Assembly (NCBI GenBank): GCA_014650015.1
Contig: BMUD01000011.1
Coordinates: forward strand, 1-64,000
From: Streptomyces griseoloalbus
GTDB lineage: Bacteria > Actinomycetota > Actinomycetes > Streptomycetales > Streptomycetaceae
DNA length: 64,000 nt
Direction: 5' to 3'
Numbering within the stretch: the stretch's first letter is position 1; each line of letters opens with the position of its first letter. Made by a program: the position numbers and the translations under genes. Positions 46,778-59,265 of the stretch are shown piece by piece. The notes below the pieces were generated by a model. The model saw only the letters and a program-made list of their open reading frames with translations, made no database searches and had not been told where the DNA came from.

Positions 46778-47617
46778 ATGCCCTCGTACGACAGCACCCG
46801 GGGCCGGTTCCGCCTTGCCGAGAGCCATCTGGCCGTCCTCCGTCACCGCGTCGAAGGGGAGGAGGTGCCCCCGGAGCTGGCCGAGACCGACCGTGAACTG
46901 CGCGAGGCAGGTCTGACCGACCAGGAAGGAAACCTCGACCTCTTGCTGGCCCCGCTGGTCAGCACCCTGCGGGCCCCCGCCGTCGTCCTCCACGTGGAGG
47001 CGCTCGGTGAGCACGGCACCCTCCACCACGGCGTCACCATCGGCGACGGCTACGTCTACTCCCACGAGTCCTGGCCCGGCTCCCCGGAGTCGGAGTACGT
47101 ACGGCTGGAGCCGACCATGCTCGTCTGGGCGCTGGCGCGCATGGTCAACCTCCAGGGAGAGGACACCGTGGAGGTGGCCACGCCCGTGGTCGAAACCACC
47201 ACGGCCGTCCTCGACGCGGGACTCGGCACCCTGGACAGCCTTCACGGCCTGACGGCCGAGGAGGGGGTCGACCGGGTGGCCGAGGCGCTGAAGGGCGCCG
47301 GGCTCACCCGGAAGTCGCAGGTCAGTACGCTTGCCAAGCTGATCACCGGGCTGCGTTCCAGCTGGCGGATGACCGCCGCGTGGCAGGGGCACGACGACGG
47401 GGTCCCGGCCCCCCGGGTGCGCGGGTTCGCGGTGTGGGACTGCGGACCTCTCGGCTACTGGCATCGTGAGCTGCCCGCTGAGCCGATCCTGCCCGGTCAG
47501 GTGGACGACACCACCGCGCTCAAGCTGGTCCGGGTCGACGCCAAGGAGGTCTGGCAGCTGATCACCGATCTCCTCCCGAGCACGGAGGAGTTCGCGGCGG
47601 CCCCGCAGCCGGGCTGA
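46778..47617 (+). CDS. EspG-like protein (type VII secretion-associated), third gene of the module
   Basis: A 279-residue cytoplasmic protein. The size and the order of blocks ([71 protein letters not shown], then a C-terminal strand-helix unit ending [11 protein letters not shown]) recall EspG chaperones that bind PE/PPE-type substrates of ESX systems. No ESX ATPase or WXG100 protein is in the window, so the link is an inference. ATG 46778 has only a weak ribosome site. If correct, the first gene of the module could encode its client. Confidence 0.45.
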   Translation: MPSYDSTRGRFRLAESHLAVLRHRVEGEEVPPELAETDRELREAGLTDQEGNLDLLLAPLVSTLRAPAVVLHVEALGEHGTLHHGVTIGDGYVYSHESWPGSPESEYVRLEPTMLVWALARMVNLQGEDTVEVATPVVETTTAVLDAGLGTLDSLHGLTAEEGVDRVAEALKGAGLTRKSQVSTLAKLITGLRSSWRMTAAWQGHDDGVPAPRVRGFAVWDCGPLGYWHRELPAEPILPGQVDDTTALKLVRVDAKEVWQLITDLLPSTEEFAAAPQPG

Positions 47618-47629
47618 GCCGGCCCTGCC

Positions 47630-47654
47630 CTGCCCGGCCCACGAGGCCGGGCAG
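47630..47654. terminator. Bidirectional terminator at the right end of the module
   Basis: CTGCCCGGCC (47630-47639) pairs perfectly with GGCCGGGCAG (47645-47654), loop five bases, between the EspG-like gene and the amidase gene on the other strand. Confidence 0.8.
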
Positions 47655-47690
47655 GAGAGCATCCGCGGCTCCGGCCCGGGGGTGCCCGGT

Positions 47691-48359
47691 TCAGGCCCGC
47701 AGGGTCGTCCGGGCCCGGCGGACCAGCTTCAGATAGCGGTCCCAGTCCCAGTGCGGGCCCGGATCGGTGTGGTCCGTGCCCGGCACCTCGACGTGGCCGA
47801 TGATGTGCTCCCGGTCGACGGGTATGTCGTACCGCGCGCATATCCGGGCCGTGAGCCGAGCCGACGCCTCGTACATCTCGTCCGTGAGGTCCTGCGGCCG
47901 GTCCACGAACCCCTCGTGCTCGATGCCGACACTGCGCTCGTTGTAGTCGCGGTTGCCCGCGTGGTAGGCCACGTCCAGCTCGCGGATCATCTGGGTCACG
48001 CGCCCGTCCTGGCCGACGATGTAGTGCGTGGCCGCCTTGTGCCCCGGGTCCTGGAACGCCCGCACCGCGCTGTCGAAGCTGCCCTGGGTGACATGGACGA
48101 TCACCATGTCGATGCCGAAGTCGTCCGGCCGGTCCGCGCGCCGCCAGTTGGCGTCCGAGGCCGACACCCAGCGGGCGCCCGCGAAGTCGACCGCGCCCTG
48201 CTCACGGGGCTTCTCGATGCCGGGAACGCGCCACCACAGCCGCGCCAGCTCGTCCCGCGCCAGCACCGCCGTGCCCGTGGCGGCCACCGCCCCGCCCACG
48301 ATCAGGGCCCGTCGCCCGATGCGCCGGCCGGTGTCCTCGGATGCTCTTCTCGCCCCCAT
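47691..48359 (-). CDS. Exported N-acetylmuramoyl-L-alanine amidase (Amidase_2/PGRP fold)
   Basis: A 222-residue zinc amidase that cleaves the muramyl-peptide bond. The N-terminus [24 protein letters not shown] is Tat-like (paired Arg before a mild hydrophobic core). Zinc ligands are expected in [10 protein letters not shown] and in [21 protein letters not shown] carries the conserved Glu. No wall-binding domain is present. ATG 48359 is the only start giving the signal. It is divergent from mnmA, 60 bases away. Confidence 0.88.
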   Translation of the reverse strand: MGARRASEDTGRRIGRRALIVGGAVAATGTAVLARDELARLWWRVPGIEKPREQGAVDFAGARWVSASDANWRRADRPDDFGIDMVIVHVTQGSFDSAVRAFQDPGHKAATHYIVGQDGRVTQMIRELDVAYHAGNRDYNERSVGIEHEGFVDRPQDLTDEMYEASARLTARICARYDIPVDREHIIGHVEVPGTDHTDPGPHWDWDRYLKLVRRARTTLRA

Positions 48360-48419
48360 GTGATCGTCAACGGATACCCGGCGGCCGTGGTTCCCGCGCC
48401 CCCGTACCCTGGAAGGGCT

Positions 48420-49550
48420 ATGACTGACACCCCGCAGGGCTTCCGCCCCCTCCGCGTCCTGGCCGCCATGTCCGGCGGAGTCGACTCCGCCGTCGCCGCC
48501 GCCCGCGCGGCCGAAGCGGGCCACGACGTGACCGGCGTCCACCTCGCGCTCTCCGCGAACCCGCAGTCGTTCCGCACCGGCGCGCGGGGCTGCTGCACCA
48601 TCGAGGACTCGCGCGACGCCCGCCGCGCCGCCGACGTCATCGGCATCCCGTTCTACGTGTGGGACCTCGCCGACCGCTTCCGCGAGGACGTCGTCGAGGA
48701 CTTCGTCGCCGAGTACGAGGCCGGCCGCACCCCCAACCCGTGCCTGCGCTGCAACGAGAAGATCAAGTTCGCCGCGCTGCTCGACAAGGCGCTCGCGCTC
48801 GGCTTCGACGCGGTCTGCACCGGTCACTACGCCCAGGTCGTCCTGCGCGAGGACGGCACGCGCGAACTGCACCGCGCCTCCGACATGGCCAAGGACCAGA
48901 GCTACGTCCTCGGCGTGCTGGACGACCGCCAGCTCGCCCACGCGATGTTCCCGCTCGGCGACACGGTCACCACCAAGGAGGAGATCCGCGCGGAGGCCGA
49001 GCGCCGCGGACTCGCCGTCGCCAAGAAGCCGGACTCGCACGACATCTGCTTCATCGCCGACGGCGACACCCAGGGCTTCCTCGCCAACCGCCTCGGCCGG
49101 ACGGAGGGCGACATCGTCGACGAGTCCGGCACCAAGGTCGGCACCCACGAGGGCGCCTACGGCTTCACCATCGGCCAGCGCAAGGGCCTGCGGATCGGCA
49201 CCCCCGCCCCCGACGGCAAGCCACGCTACGTCCTCGACATCTCCCCGGTGACCAACACCGTCACCGTCGGCCCGGCGGCCTCCCTCGACGTCGACGCCCT
49301 CACCGCCGTCAAGCCCCGCTGGTGCGGCGCCGCACCGGCCGGCCCCGGCACCTACACCGCCCAGCTGCGCGCCCACGGCGGCGAGAGCGAGGTGACGGCG
49401 GAACTCGTCGACGGGGAACTCCGGGTGCGCTTCACCGAGCCCGTCCGGGGCGTCGCCCCCGGCCAGGCGATCGTGCTGTACGACGGCACGCGCGTGGTGG
49501 GCTCGGCGACCATCGCGTCGACGGCCCGGTCTACGGCTGACGTGGCCTGA
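48420..49550 (+). CDS. mnmA: tRNA 2-thiouridylase MnmA
   Basis: A 376-residue enzyme that thiolates U34 of tRNA Lys, Glu and Gln. The PP-loop is [12 protein letters not shown] (15-26). The catalytic Cys pair is Cys108 in NPCLRC and Cys210 in [15 protein letters not shown] and [10 protein letters not shown] are also family motifs. ATG 48420 has GGAAGGG just upstream, and TACCCT before it may be a -10. The sulfur donor is probably the cysteine desulfurase at 42954. Confidence 0.95.
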   Translation: MTDTPQGFRPLRVLAAMSGGVDSAVAAARAAEAGHDVTGVHLALSANPQSFRTGARGCCTIEDSRDARRAADVIGIPFYVWDLADRFREDVVEDFVAEYEAGRTPNPCLRCNEKIKFAALLDKALALGFDAVCTGHYAQVVLREDGTRELHRASDMAKDQSYVLGVLDDRQLAHAMFPLGDTVTTKEEIRAEAERRGLAVAKKPDSHDICFIADGDTQGFLANRLGRTEGDIVDESGTKVGTHEGAYGFTIGQRKGLRIGTPAPDGKPRYVLDISPVTNTVTVGPAASLDVDALTAVKPRWCGAAPAGPGTYTAQLRAHGGESEVTAELVDGELRVRFTEPVRGVAPGQAIVLYDGTRVVGSATIASTARSTADVA

Positions 49551-49554
49551 GCCG

Positions 49555-49569
49555 CGTCGGCCCCCGACG
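49555..49569. terminator. Short hairpin between mnmA and hydrolase gene
   Basis: CGTCGG (49555-49560), loop CCC, CCGACG (49564-49569), between two convergent stops. Short but perfectly paired. Confidence 0.45.
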
Positions 49570-49575
49570 GATCGC

Positions 49576-50355
49576 TCACCGCGCGAAGAAGTCCGCCAGC
49601 ACCGGCGCCAGGACGTCCGGCTCGACCATGTGGGTCTGCCCCTCCAGGGTGCGGTACGCGCCCTGGGGGACCGACTCCGCGATCGCCCGCGCGGCCTCAC
49701 GCATCCACGCCGGGCTCGCGTCGCCCGCGATCGACAGCACCGGCACGCGGATCGACGACAGCAGCTCGCGCGGGACGCTGCCGTCGCCCATCACGGCGTC
49801 GTCGTACGCGAGGCTCGGCGCGATCGACTCCATCCCGGCCCACATCGGGGACTGCCGGGCCCCCTCGATCATCGCCTCGCCCAGCCCGGTCAGCCGCAGG
49901 AAGAGCTCGACCGCGTCCCCGCGCCGCCCCTCGGCCAGCGCCCGGGTCAGGTTCTTCGTGTACTGGGCGCGCGCCGCCAGCTCCTCCTCGGACATCGCGT
50001 ACGGCGTCTCGTACACGGCGACATGGCGCACCGGCAGCCCGCTCGCCGCCGCCCTGAGCGCCAGGGCGCCGCCCGAGGAGATGCCGTACAGCGAGGCCTC
50101 GCCGCCCACCGCCCCGATCAGCGCCGCCAGGTCCTCGACCTCGCGCTCCACCGCGTACGGCGCCGTGTCCGTGCTCCCACCGCGGCCCCGGCGGTCGTAC
50201 ACGACCACCCGGAACCGCTCCGAGAGGGGCGCCGCCAGCGGCGCCACCGTGGCGCCCGTCGACATCGCGCCGCTGACGAGGACGACCGCCGAGCCACGCC
50301 CGGCGCTCTCGTACGCGAGTGAGGTGCCATCGTGCGAAACGGTGTTCTTGTCCAT
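49576..50355 (-). CDS. Alpha/beta-hydrolase
   Basis: A 259-residue cytoplasmic alpha/beta-hydrolase. The nucleophile elbow is GISSGG (Ser about 95), with SIAGDASPAW giving the acid and QTHMVEP the His. DRRGRGGSTDTAPY after strand 3 is typical of esterase/peroxidase-like members. Substrate unknown. ATG 50355 opens MDKNTVSHDGTSLAYES. It is the downstream neighbour of the DUF427 gene on the same strand, 80 bases away. Confidence 0.9.
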   Translation of the reverse strand: MDKNTVSHDGTSLAYESAGRGSAVVLVSGAMSTGATVAPLAAPLSERFRVVVYDRRGRGGSTDTAPYAVEREVEDLAALIGAVGGEASLYGISSGGALALRAAASGLPVRHVAVYETPYAMSEEELAARAQYTKNLTRALAEGRRGDAVELFLRLTGLGEAMIEGARQSPMWAGMESIAPSLAYDDAVMGDGSVPRELLSSIRVPVLSIAGDASPAWMREAARAIAESVPQGAYRTLEGQTHMVEPDVLAPVLADFFAR

Positions 50356-50435
50356 GCCTGAGAAGACTGCCGCACGCCACCGGATTCGTCGGTGAGGCGG
50401 GCGGCGCGTCCGTCGATCGCAACCCTTCTACACGA

Positions 50436-50759
50436 TCACCGCACTTCCACCTCGTAGAAGCAGAAGTGGTCCTTGATCTCGGAGACGTCCGGCTTCGGCT
50501 CCGGGTACGCCCAGACCAGATCCGCCGCGTCCGGCAGCGACCAGTAGGACGCGGTGCCCTTGAAGGGGCAGTGCGTGTGTGTCCCGGAGGGCGTCAGCAG
50601 GTCCAGGCGTACGTCCTCCGGCGGGATGTAGTACCGCGGGGGACAGCCCGTCTCGTGCAGCACCAGTGCCCGGTCGCTCTCCGCGAGCACCCGCTCGCCG
50701 TGCACCACGCGCACGTGCCGTTCGGTGGACTCGATGGTGATGCTGTGGCCTGTGGTCAC
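50436..50759 (-). CDS. DUF427 domain protein
   Basis: A 107-residue single-domain protein, full length for DUF427. Hallmarks are VVHGERVLAESDRALVLHETGCPPRYYIPPEDV and CPFKGTASYWSL ... DLVWAYPEP. GTG 50759 has GAGGAGGG five bases upstream. Members occur in bacteria and fungi; the reaction is not known. It is divergent from the methyltransferase gene. Confidence 0.92.
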   Translation of the reverse strand: MTTGHSITIESTERHVRVVHGERVLAESDRALVLHETGCPPRYYIPPEDVRLDLLTPSGTHTHCPFKGTASYWSLPDAADLVWAYPEPKPDVSEIKDHFCFYEVEVR

Positions 50760-50832
50760 GATCGCCCTCCTCGGGTAGCCGACTCACCCGTTACAGCGCA
50801 CGCTGAAGCGGAGTTCTTCCCGAGGAGGCCCC

Positions 50833-51636
50833 ATGGGAGCGAAGGACACCGGCAGGAACCGCGGCACCCTCGCCCACCGGGCCCGGTACGCCCTGCGCCA
50901 CCCGCGACGCGTGCCCGCCCACGCGCGGCGCGCCCTGCGCGACGCCTGGCTGCGGTTGCGGCACCGCGACCACATCGCCTACTACCGCGCGGTGATGGCC
51001 TCCGACGCGGCCCGCAGCGCCGAGGCGGCGGTGGGTCACAACCCCTCGCGCGAGCAGTGGGCGCGCATCGGCCGGATGCAGTTCGACTACCTGCTGCGGC
51101 ACGGTCTGCGGCCGCACCACCGGATGCTGGAGATCGGATGCGGCAACCTCCGCGCGGGGCGCCTGTTCATCGACCACCTGGAACCCGGCCACTACTACGG
51201 CGTCGACATCTCGCCGCACATCCTGCTCGCCGCCCAGGAGACCCTCGTACGCGAGGGACTCCAGGCCAAGATGCCCTATCTGACCCTCGCCGACGACCTC
51301 ACCTTCGCCTTCCTGCCCGACGGGCACTTCGACGTGGTGCACGCGCACAGCGTGTTCTCCCACTCTCCCCGGCACGTCATCGAGGAGTGCTTCGCGCACG
51401 TCGGGAGGGTGCTCGCGCCCGGAGGGTTCTTCGACTTCACGTTCGACCGCACGGAGGGGGAGGAGCACCAGGTGCTGCACGAGGACTTCTACTACCGGAC
51501 TCGGACGCTGGTGGAACTGGCCGCCGAGCACGGTCTGTCCGCGCGCCTCATGGACGACTGGGAGGAGCTGCCGCACCGGCAGTCGAAGATGCGGCTCACC
51601 GCGATGTCCGACCGGGCCCGTACGGTGGGTCCGTGA
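50833..51636 (+). CDS. Class I SAM-dependent methyltransferase
   Basis: A 267-residue protein. A basic N-terminal ~75 residues (HPRRVPAHARRALRDAWLRLRHRDH) precede the Rossmann fold; motif I is LEIGCGN (99-105), motif II YYGVDIS and motif IV FDVVHAHSVFSH. The substrate is not evident. ATG 50833 has GAGGAGG upstream. Its stop overlaps the start of the LOG gene (GTGA), so the two are coupled. Confidence 0.87.
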   Translation: MGAKDTGRNRGTLAHRARYALRHPRRVPAHARRALRDAWLRLRHRDHIAYYRAVMASDAARSAEAAVGHNPSREQWARIGRMQFDYLLRHGLRPHHRMLEIGCGNLRAGRLFIDHLEPGHYYGVDISPHILLAAQETLVREGLQAKMPYLTLADDLTFAFLPDGHFDVVHAHSVFSHSPRHVIEECFAHVGRVLAPGGFFDFTFDRTEGEEHQVLHEDFYYRTRTLVELAAEHGLSARLMDDWEELPHRQSKMRLTAMSDRARTVGP

Positions 51637-52172
51637 ACATCTGTGTCTTCCTCTCCGCCGCCGACCTCGACGACCGCTACACACGCCCCGCGCGGGACTT
51701 CGCGCGGCTGCTCGGCAAGGGCGGGCACACGCTGGTGTGGGGCGGTTCGGACGTCGGTCTGATGAAGGTGGTCGCCGACGGGGTGGAGGAGTCGGGCGGC
51801 CGGCTCCTCGGCGTCTCCGTGGAGTTCCTCGCGGCCAGGGCGCGGGCCGGCGTCGACGAGATGGTGGTCGCCAAGGACCTCGCCGAGCGCAAGAAGCTGC
51901 TGCTGGAGAAGGCCGACGCCGTCGTGATCATGGTGGGTGGCACCGGCACCCTCGACGAGGCGACCGAGATCCTGGAGCTGAAGAAGCACGGGCACACCGA
52001 CAAGCCGGTGGTCCTGCTCAACACCGCGGGCTTCTACGACGGGCTCAAGGAGCAGTTCCGCCGTATGGAGGACGAGGGCTTCCTGCCCCGCCCGCTGACC
52101 GACCTGGTGTTCTTCGCCGAGGAGCCGGTGGGCGCGCTGGCCTATCTGGAGGAGAGCCTGGGGGTGGAGTGA
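51633..52172 (+). CDS. LOG family protein (nucleoside 5'-monophosphate phosphoribohydrolase type)
   Basis: A 179-residue lysine-decarboxylase-like fold protein. It has VWGGSDVGLMKVVADG near the N-terminus and GGTGTLDEATE at about residues 107-117, where the classic motif is PGGxGTxxE; the Pro is Val here. DEMVVAKDLAERKKLL supplies the conserved Arg/Lys. LOG enzymes release free base from nucleoside monophosphates (cytokinin activation in plants); the bacterial role varies. GTG 51633 overlaps the methyltransferase stop. Confidence 0.88.
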   Translation: MNICVFLSAADLDDRYTRPARDFARLLGKGGHTLVWGGSDVGLMKVVADGVEESGGRLLGVSVEFLAARARAGVDEMVVAKDLAERKKLLLEKADAVVIMVGGTGTLDEATEILELKKHGHTDKPVVLLNTAGFYDGLKEQFRRMEDEGFLPRPLTDLVFFAEEPVGALAYLEESLGVE

Positions 52173-52190
52173 GCGCGCGATGATGCGAGC

Positions 52191-52889
52191 ATGGCGGGCA
52201 TGGCTACACATGTGATCACCGGGGCCGGCTCCGGCATCGGCGCGGCCGTCGCCCGCCGCCTGCACGCGCGCGGGGACGAGCTGGTGCTGCACGCGCGCGA
52301 CGCGGGCCGGGCGAAGGAACTGGCGGCCGGATTCCCCGGCGCCCGCACCCTCGTCGGCGACCTGGCGGACCCCGAGCGGCTCAGCTGGGCCTTCTCCCAC
52401 CAGTCGCTCCCCGACCAGGTGGACTCCCTGCTGCACATCGCCGGTGTCGTCGACCTCGGTCCGGTCGGCGAGCTGACGCCGAAGACCTGGCGGCACCAGC
52501 TCAACGTCAACCTGATCGCGCCCGCCGAGCTGACCCGCCACTTCCTGCCCCAGCTCCGCGTGAGCGGCGGGCACGTGATCTTCGTCAACTCCGGCGCCGG
52601 TCTGAACGCCCACGCGGACTGGTCCGCGTACGCGGCCTCCAAGCACGGCCTCAAGGCCCTCGCCGACTCCCTGCGCCACGAGGAGCACGGCAACGGCGTG
52701 CGCGTCACCTCGGTCTACCCCGGCCGCACCGCCAGCCCCATGCAGGCCAAGGTCCACCGGCAGGAGGGCAAGGACTACGACCCCGGTCGGTGGATCGACC
52801 CGGAGTCGGTCGCCACGACGATCCTCATGGCCCTGGACCTGCCCGAGGACGCGGAGGTCAACGACCTGACGGTACGCCCGGGGCGCTGA
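52191..52889 (+). CDS. Short-chain dehydrogenase/reductase
   Basis: A 232-residue SDR. The cofactor motif is TGAGSGIG (10-17), with HARDAGR after strand 2 suggesting NADP; the active site is Tyr147 and Lys151 in YAASK, with VNSGAG giving the Ser. It starts 18 bases after the LOG gene and may share its transcript. The C-terminal DLTVRPGR is usual in the uncharacterised actinobacterial SDR group. Substrate unknown. Confidence 0.9.
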   Translation: MAGMATHVITGAGSGIGAAVARRLHARGDELVLHARDAGRAKELAAGFPGARTLVGDLADPERLSWAFSHQSLPDQVDSLLHIAGVVDLGPVGELTPKTWRHQLNVNLIAPAELTRHFLPQLRVSGGHVIFVNSGAGLNAHADWSAYAASKHGLKALADSLRHEEHGNGVRVTSVYPGRTASPMQAKVHRQEGKDYDPGRWIDPESVATTILMALDLPEDAEVNDLTVRPGR

Positions 52890-53024
52890 CGATCAGCCCG
52901 TCCGGCGGGTGGGGACGAGGCCGGTCCAGGGCCGGACGGGGCTCCGGGGCCAGGCCCTGGGCGGGACGGGAAGGGGCGGGTGGGGGCGGAGCACCCCCGC
53001 CCGGCACCTGCGTACGCTTCCCCC

Positions 53025-56236
<3,212 letters not shown>

Positions 56237-56495
56237 CGGTTGAAGGCCACCCGATCGGCGCATACCAGATGCATACGGGTGGCTGGGGCGCATTCGGGCA
56301 ACCGTCGGCGACCGGTGCCCGTACAAGCCCTCTGCGGCCTACTGTTGAGATGTGCGCCTGCCGTGCCCAGTTGCGGTCGGGGCAACCCCGTACTCGTGAA
56401 GGGTCCGGGGAAGGGCTTTCCACCGCGGAGCCGCTGAGGGTTGTCGGGCATCGGGCCGCGTGGCGTGGGCACCGCCGGCTGTGAGAGGGACGGGA

Positions 56496-58877
56496 ATGGA
56501 ACCGACCGAGAGCGCCGCGCCGGGCTCGCGGCTGCGCCTGCGCCGTATGGCGGTCGCATGGCGGCGCGGCCGGGAGGACGGGCGGCCCGCGGGGCAGCCG
56601 GGCGCGCAGGGGCGCACCGAAGCGGACACGGCGGACGCGCGCGGTGCCGGGCAACCGGCGGCCGGGCGCGGTGTTGGGCAACCGGCCGTTGGGCGAGGCG
56701 CCGGTCAACCGGCCGTTGGGCGAGGCGCCGGTCAATCGGCCACTGGGCGAGGCGCCGGGCAGTCGACCGTCGGTCGCGGTGTCGGGCGACCGGGCGTCGG
56801 GCACGGCCCCGGGCTGTCCGAGGCGGACACGGAACGGCACCCGGCCTGGCCCGCGTTGCCCACGGCGGTCGTCGCGGCGGCCGCGTTCGTGCTGGGCGCC
56901 GGGTTCCTGCGGGCGTTCACGGGAGGGCAGGCGCTCTTCCCGTCCGGCACCGTCGGCTGGTCCCTGGCCGTGCTGACCGGGATCATCGTCGGCCATCTGG
57001 TGATGCTGGGCCGCTCCCGCTGGTGGGGCGGCACCGGTTCGGGCGCCGCCCTCACCCTCGCCGTGCTGCTGCTCTACGGCTGGGTCGCGGCCGGCATGGT
57101 CAGCCTCACCGTCGTCGTGCTGGTCGGCGTGGCCCGGCGGGGCCGCTGGCGGCAGGGCGTGCTGCACGGCGCGGTCGATCTGCTCGGCATCGGCGCGGGC
57201 GCCCTGGTGCTGGCCGCCTTCGGCTCCGTACCGTCCGTCGAGTCGCCCTCGACCCCGGACAGCTGGACCCCGTACACCGCCCCCGGGGTGGTGCTGCTCG
57301 CCGCCGTCTATCTCGCGGTCACCCGCACCCTGCTGTGGTACCTGCACACCCCGCGGGCCGGACTGCCCACCGTGGCCCGCACCGCCCTGGTCCGGCAGGG
57401 CCTGGTCGCGGTCGCCCTGCTCGGCATAGCGCCCCTGGTCTGTGTGGTCGCGGACGCCAAGCCCGTGCTGCTGCCGCTGTTCGCCATCCCGCTCATCGCC
57501 CTCGACTCCACCCTGTGGATAGCCCGCGCGCGGGCGGAGGAGCAGCTGCGTGATCCGCTCACCGGACTGCCCAACCGGCAGTGGCTGCTGGAACGCATCT
57601 GGACCGCGCTGGACGACGCCGAGCGCATCGGCGCCCGCGCCGCCCTGATGCTGATCGACCTGGACCGCTTTCGTTCGGTCAACGACACCCTCGGTCATCT
57701 CGCCGGTGACCGGCTGCTGCTGCAGATAGCCGACCGACTGAGACTGGCCCTGCCGCGCGGGGCGGAGGCCGCGCGGCTCGGCGGTGACGAGTTCGCCGTC
57801 TTACTGCCCGTCGCCGACTCCACGACCTCCGCGACCCGCGTCGCCCGCGGCCTGGTTTCCGCCCTCAGCTCCCCGCTCGACCTCGACGGGCTCACCCTCG
57901 TCCTGGAGGCGAGTGCGGGAGTCGCCGTTTTCCCGGACCACGCGGTCGACGCGGAGGGACTGCTGCGGCGGGCGGACGTGGCGATGTACCAGGCCAAGCG
58001 GGACCGTACGGGCGTCGAGGCCTACGAGTCCAAGCGCGACTCCAACACCCCCGACCGGCTCGGACTGCTGGGCGATCTGCGCCGGGCGCTGGACGCGCGC
58101 GAGGTCGAGCTGCACTACCAGCCCAAGGTCCGCTTCGACGGGCAGGTGGCGGGCCTGGAGGCCCTGGTCCGGTGGGTGCACCCGGAGCGGGGCAAGGTAC
58201 CGCCGGACGAGTTCATAGCGATCGCCGAGTCCTCCGGGCTGATGCCCCACCTCACCGAGTACGTACTGGAGACCGCGCTCGGCCAGGTCGCCGAGTGGCG
58301 CGCGCAGGGCCTGTTCGTCCCGGTCGCCGTCAACGTCTCCCCGCGCGACGTCCACACACCGGGCTTCGCCGGCTCCGTCGCGGCGCGGCTGGCCCGGCAC
58401 GGGGTTCCGGCCGGGGCGCTGCAGTTGGAGATCACCGAACATGTCCTGCTGGAGGACCCGCAGCGTGCCGCCGACACGCTGAACGCGCTGACCGGGCACG
58501 GCGTGAAGATGTCCCTGGACGACTTCGGCACCGGCTACTCCTCGCTGGTGCATCTGCGGCGGCTGCCGGTCAGCGAGCTGAAGATCGACCGGTCCTTCGT
58601 GGCCCGGCTGGCCGTCGACACCGAGGACGCGGAGATCGTGCGCTGCACCGTCGACCTGGCCCACTCGCTCGGACTGCTCGTCGTCGCCGAGGGTGTGGAG
58701 GACGACGAGACCTGGGAGCGCCTGCGCGACCTGCGCTGCGACGCGGTCCAGGGCTGGCTGGTCGCCGCGGCGATGCCGCCCGACGAGACCACGGCCTGGC
58801 TCCTCGCCCGCGGCTCCCGCGGCTGGCAGCGACCGGCGGCGGTCCTGCCTGCGGCGACGACGACGGCCGACGACTAG
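56496..58877 (+). CDS. rmdB: Membrane c-di-GMP enzyme with GGDEF and EAL domains (RmdB-like)
   Basis: A 793-residue protein. A 100-residue Arg/Gly-rich cytoplasmic tail with nonapeptide repeats (52-105) leads to about seven helices (120-340), then GGDEF (about 350-510; intact GGDEF at 429-433) and EAL (about 530-780; intact EAL at 555-557, plus DDFGTGYSSL and AEGVE). Both sites look active. By position after ligA and layout it matches S. coelicolor RmdB, a c-di-GMP phosphodiesterase affecting development. Codon 436 is TTA (57801-57803), the rare bldA codon. ATG 56496 has GAGAGGGA upstream. Confidence 0.9.
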   Translation: MEPTESAAPGSRLRLRRMAVAWRRGREDGRPAGQPGAQGRTEADTADARGAGQPAAGRGVGQPAVGRGAGQPAVGRGAGQSATGRGAGQSTVGRGVGRPGVGHGPGLSEADTERHPAWPALPTAVVAAAAFVLGAGFLRAFTGGQALFPSGTVGWSLAVLTGIIVGHLVMLGRSRWWGGTGSGAALTLAVLLLYGWVAAGMVSLTVVVLVGVARRGRWRQGVLHGAVDLLGIGAGALVLAAFGSVPSVESPSTPDSWTPYTAPGVVLLAAVYLAVTRTLLWYLHTPRAGLPTVARTALVRQGLVAVALLGIAPLVCVVADAKPVLLPLFAIPLIALDSTLWIARARAEEQLRDPLTGLPNRQWLLERIWTALDDAERIGARAALMLIDLDRFRSVNDTLGHLAGDRLLLQIADRLRLALPRGAEAARLGGDEFAVLLPVADSTTSATRVARGLVSALSSPLDLDGLTLVLEASAGVAVFPDHAVDAEGLLRRADVAMYQAKRDRTGVEAYESKRDSNTPDRLGLLGDLRRALDAREVELHYQPKVRFDGQVAGLEALVRWVHPERGKVPPDEFIAIAESSGLMPHLTEYVLETALGQVAEWRAQGLFVPVAVNVSPRDVHTPGFAGSVAARLARHGVPAGALQLEITEHVLLEDPQRAADTLNALTGHGVKMSLDDFGTGYSSLVHLRRLPVSELKIDRSFVARLAVDTEDAEIVRCTVDLAHSLGLLVVAEGVEDDETWERLRDLRCDAVQGWLVAAAMPPDETTAWLLARGSRGWQRPAAVLPAATTTADD
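56649..56810 (+). repeat. 27-bp coding repeats in the rmdB N-terminus
   Basis: Six 27-bp units encode nonapeptides GQPAAGRGV, GQPAVGRGA (twice), GQSATGRGA, GQSTVGRGV and GRPGVGHGP. They lie before the first membrane helix and are probably disordered. The number of units may vary between strains. Confidence 0.85.
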
Positions 58878-58881
58878 GTCC

Positions 58882-58897
58882 CGGCCGCTGACGGCCG
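58882..58897 (+). terminator. Hairpin after rmdB
   Basis: CGGCCG (58882-58887) pairs with CGGCCG (58892-58897) five bases past the stop; an alternative longer pairing, CGACGGCCG (58861-58869) with CGGCCGTCG (58892-58900), overlaps the coding end. Confidence 0.5.
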
Positions 58898-58913
58898 TCG
58901 GGGGGATGCTTGC

Positions 58914-59124
58914 GGCGGGGCGTTCGGTTCGGTGGGGGTGCGGGGTGTCTGCCTGCGGTGCGGCGTTCGGTTGGGTGGGTGCAGTTGTAGCGGCTGCGGT
59001 GCGGCGTTCGGTTCGGTGGGGGCTGTTGTAGCGGCTGCGGTGCGGTGTTCGGTTCGGTGGGGGTGTGCGTTGTCTGCCTGCGGCGCATGTGCGGCTGCGG
59101 TGGGGGCCGGTGTAGCGCCTGTGG
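58914..59124. repeat. Degenerate 41-43 bp repeats
   Basis: GTTCGGTTCGGTGGGGG occurs at 58922, 59006 and 59047, with a variant at 58965; spacings are 43, 41 and 41. Between them TGTAGCGGCTGCGGTGCGG recurs. The region is G- and T-biased on the plus strand. No gene is supported. Confidence 0.75.
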
Positions 59125-59265
59125 GTGGTGGGTGGGTCGGGGCCGGGTCGGGGGTGTCCGTCCTCGGACTGGCGCGGAATCGGTTACTTGAGAAGTGTGG
59201 GGTGCGGACGCGCCAGCCACTGCGGGCGGACACCCCCGCCCCGTCCCCTTCGCGCCGTACGCGGC

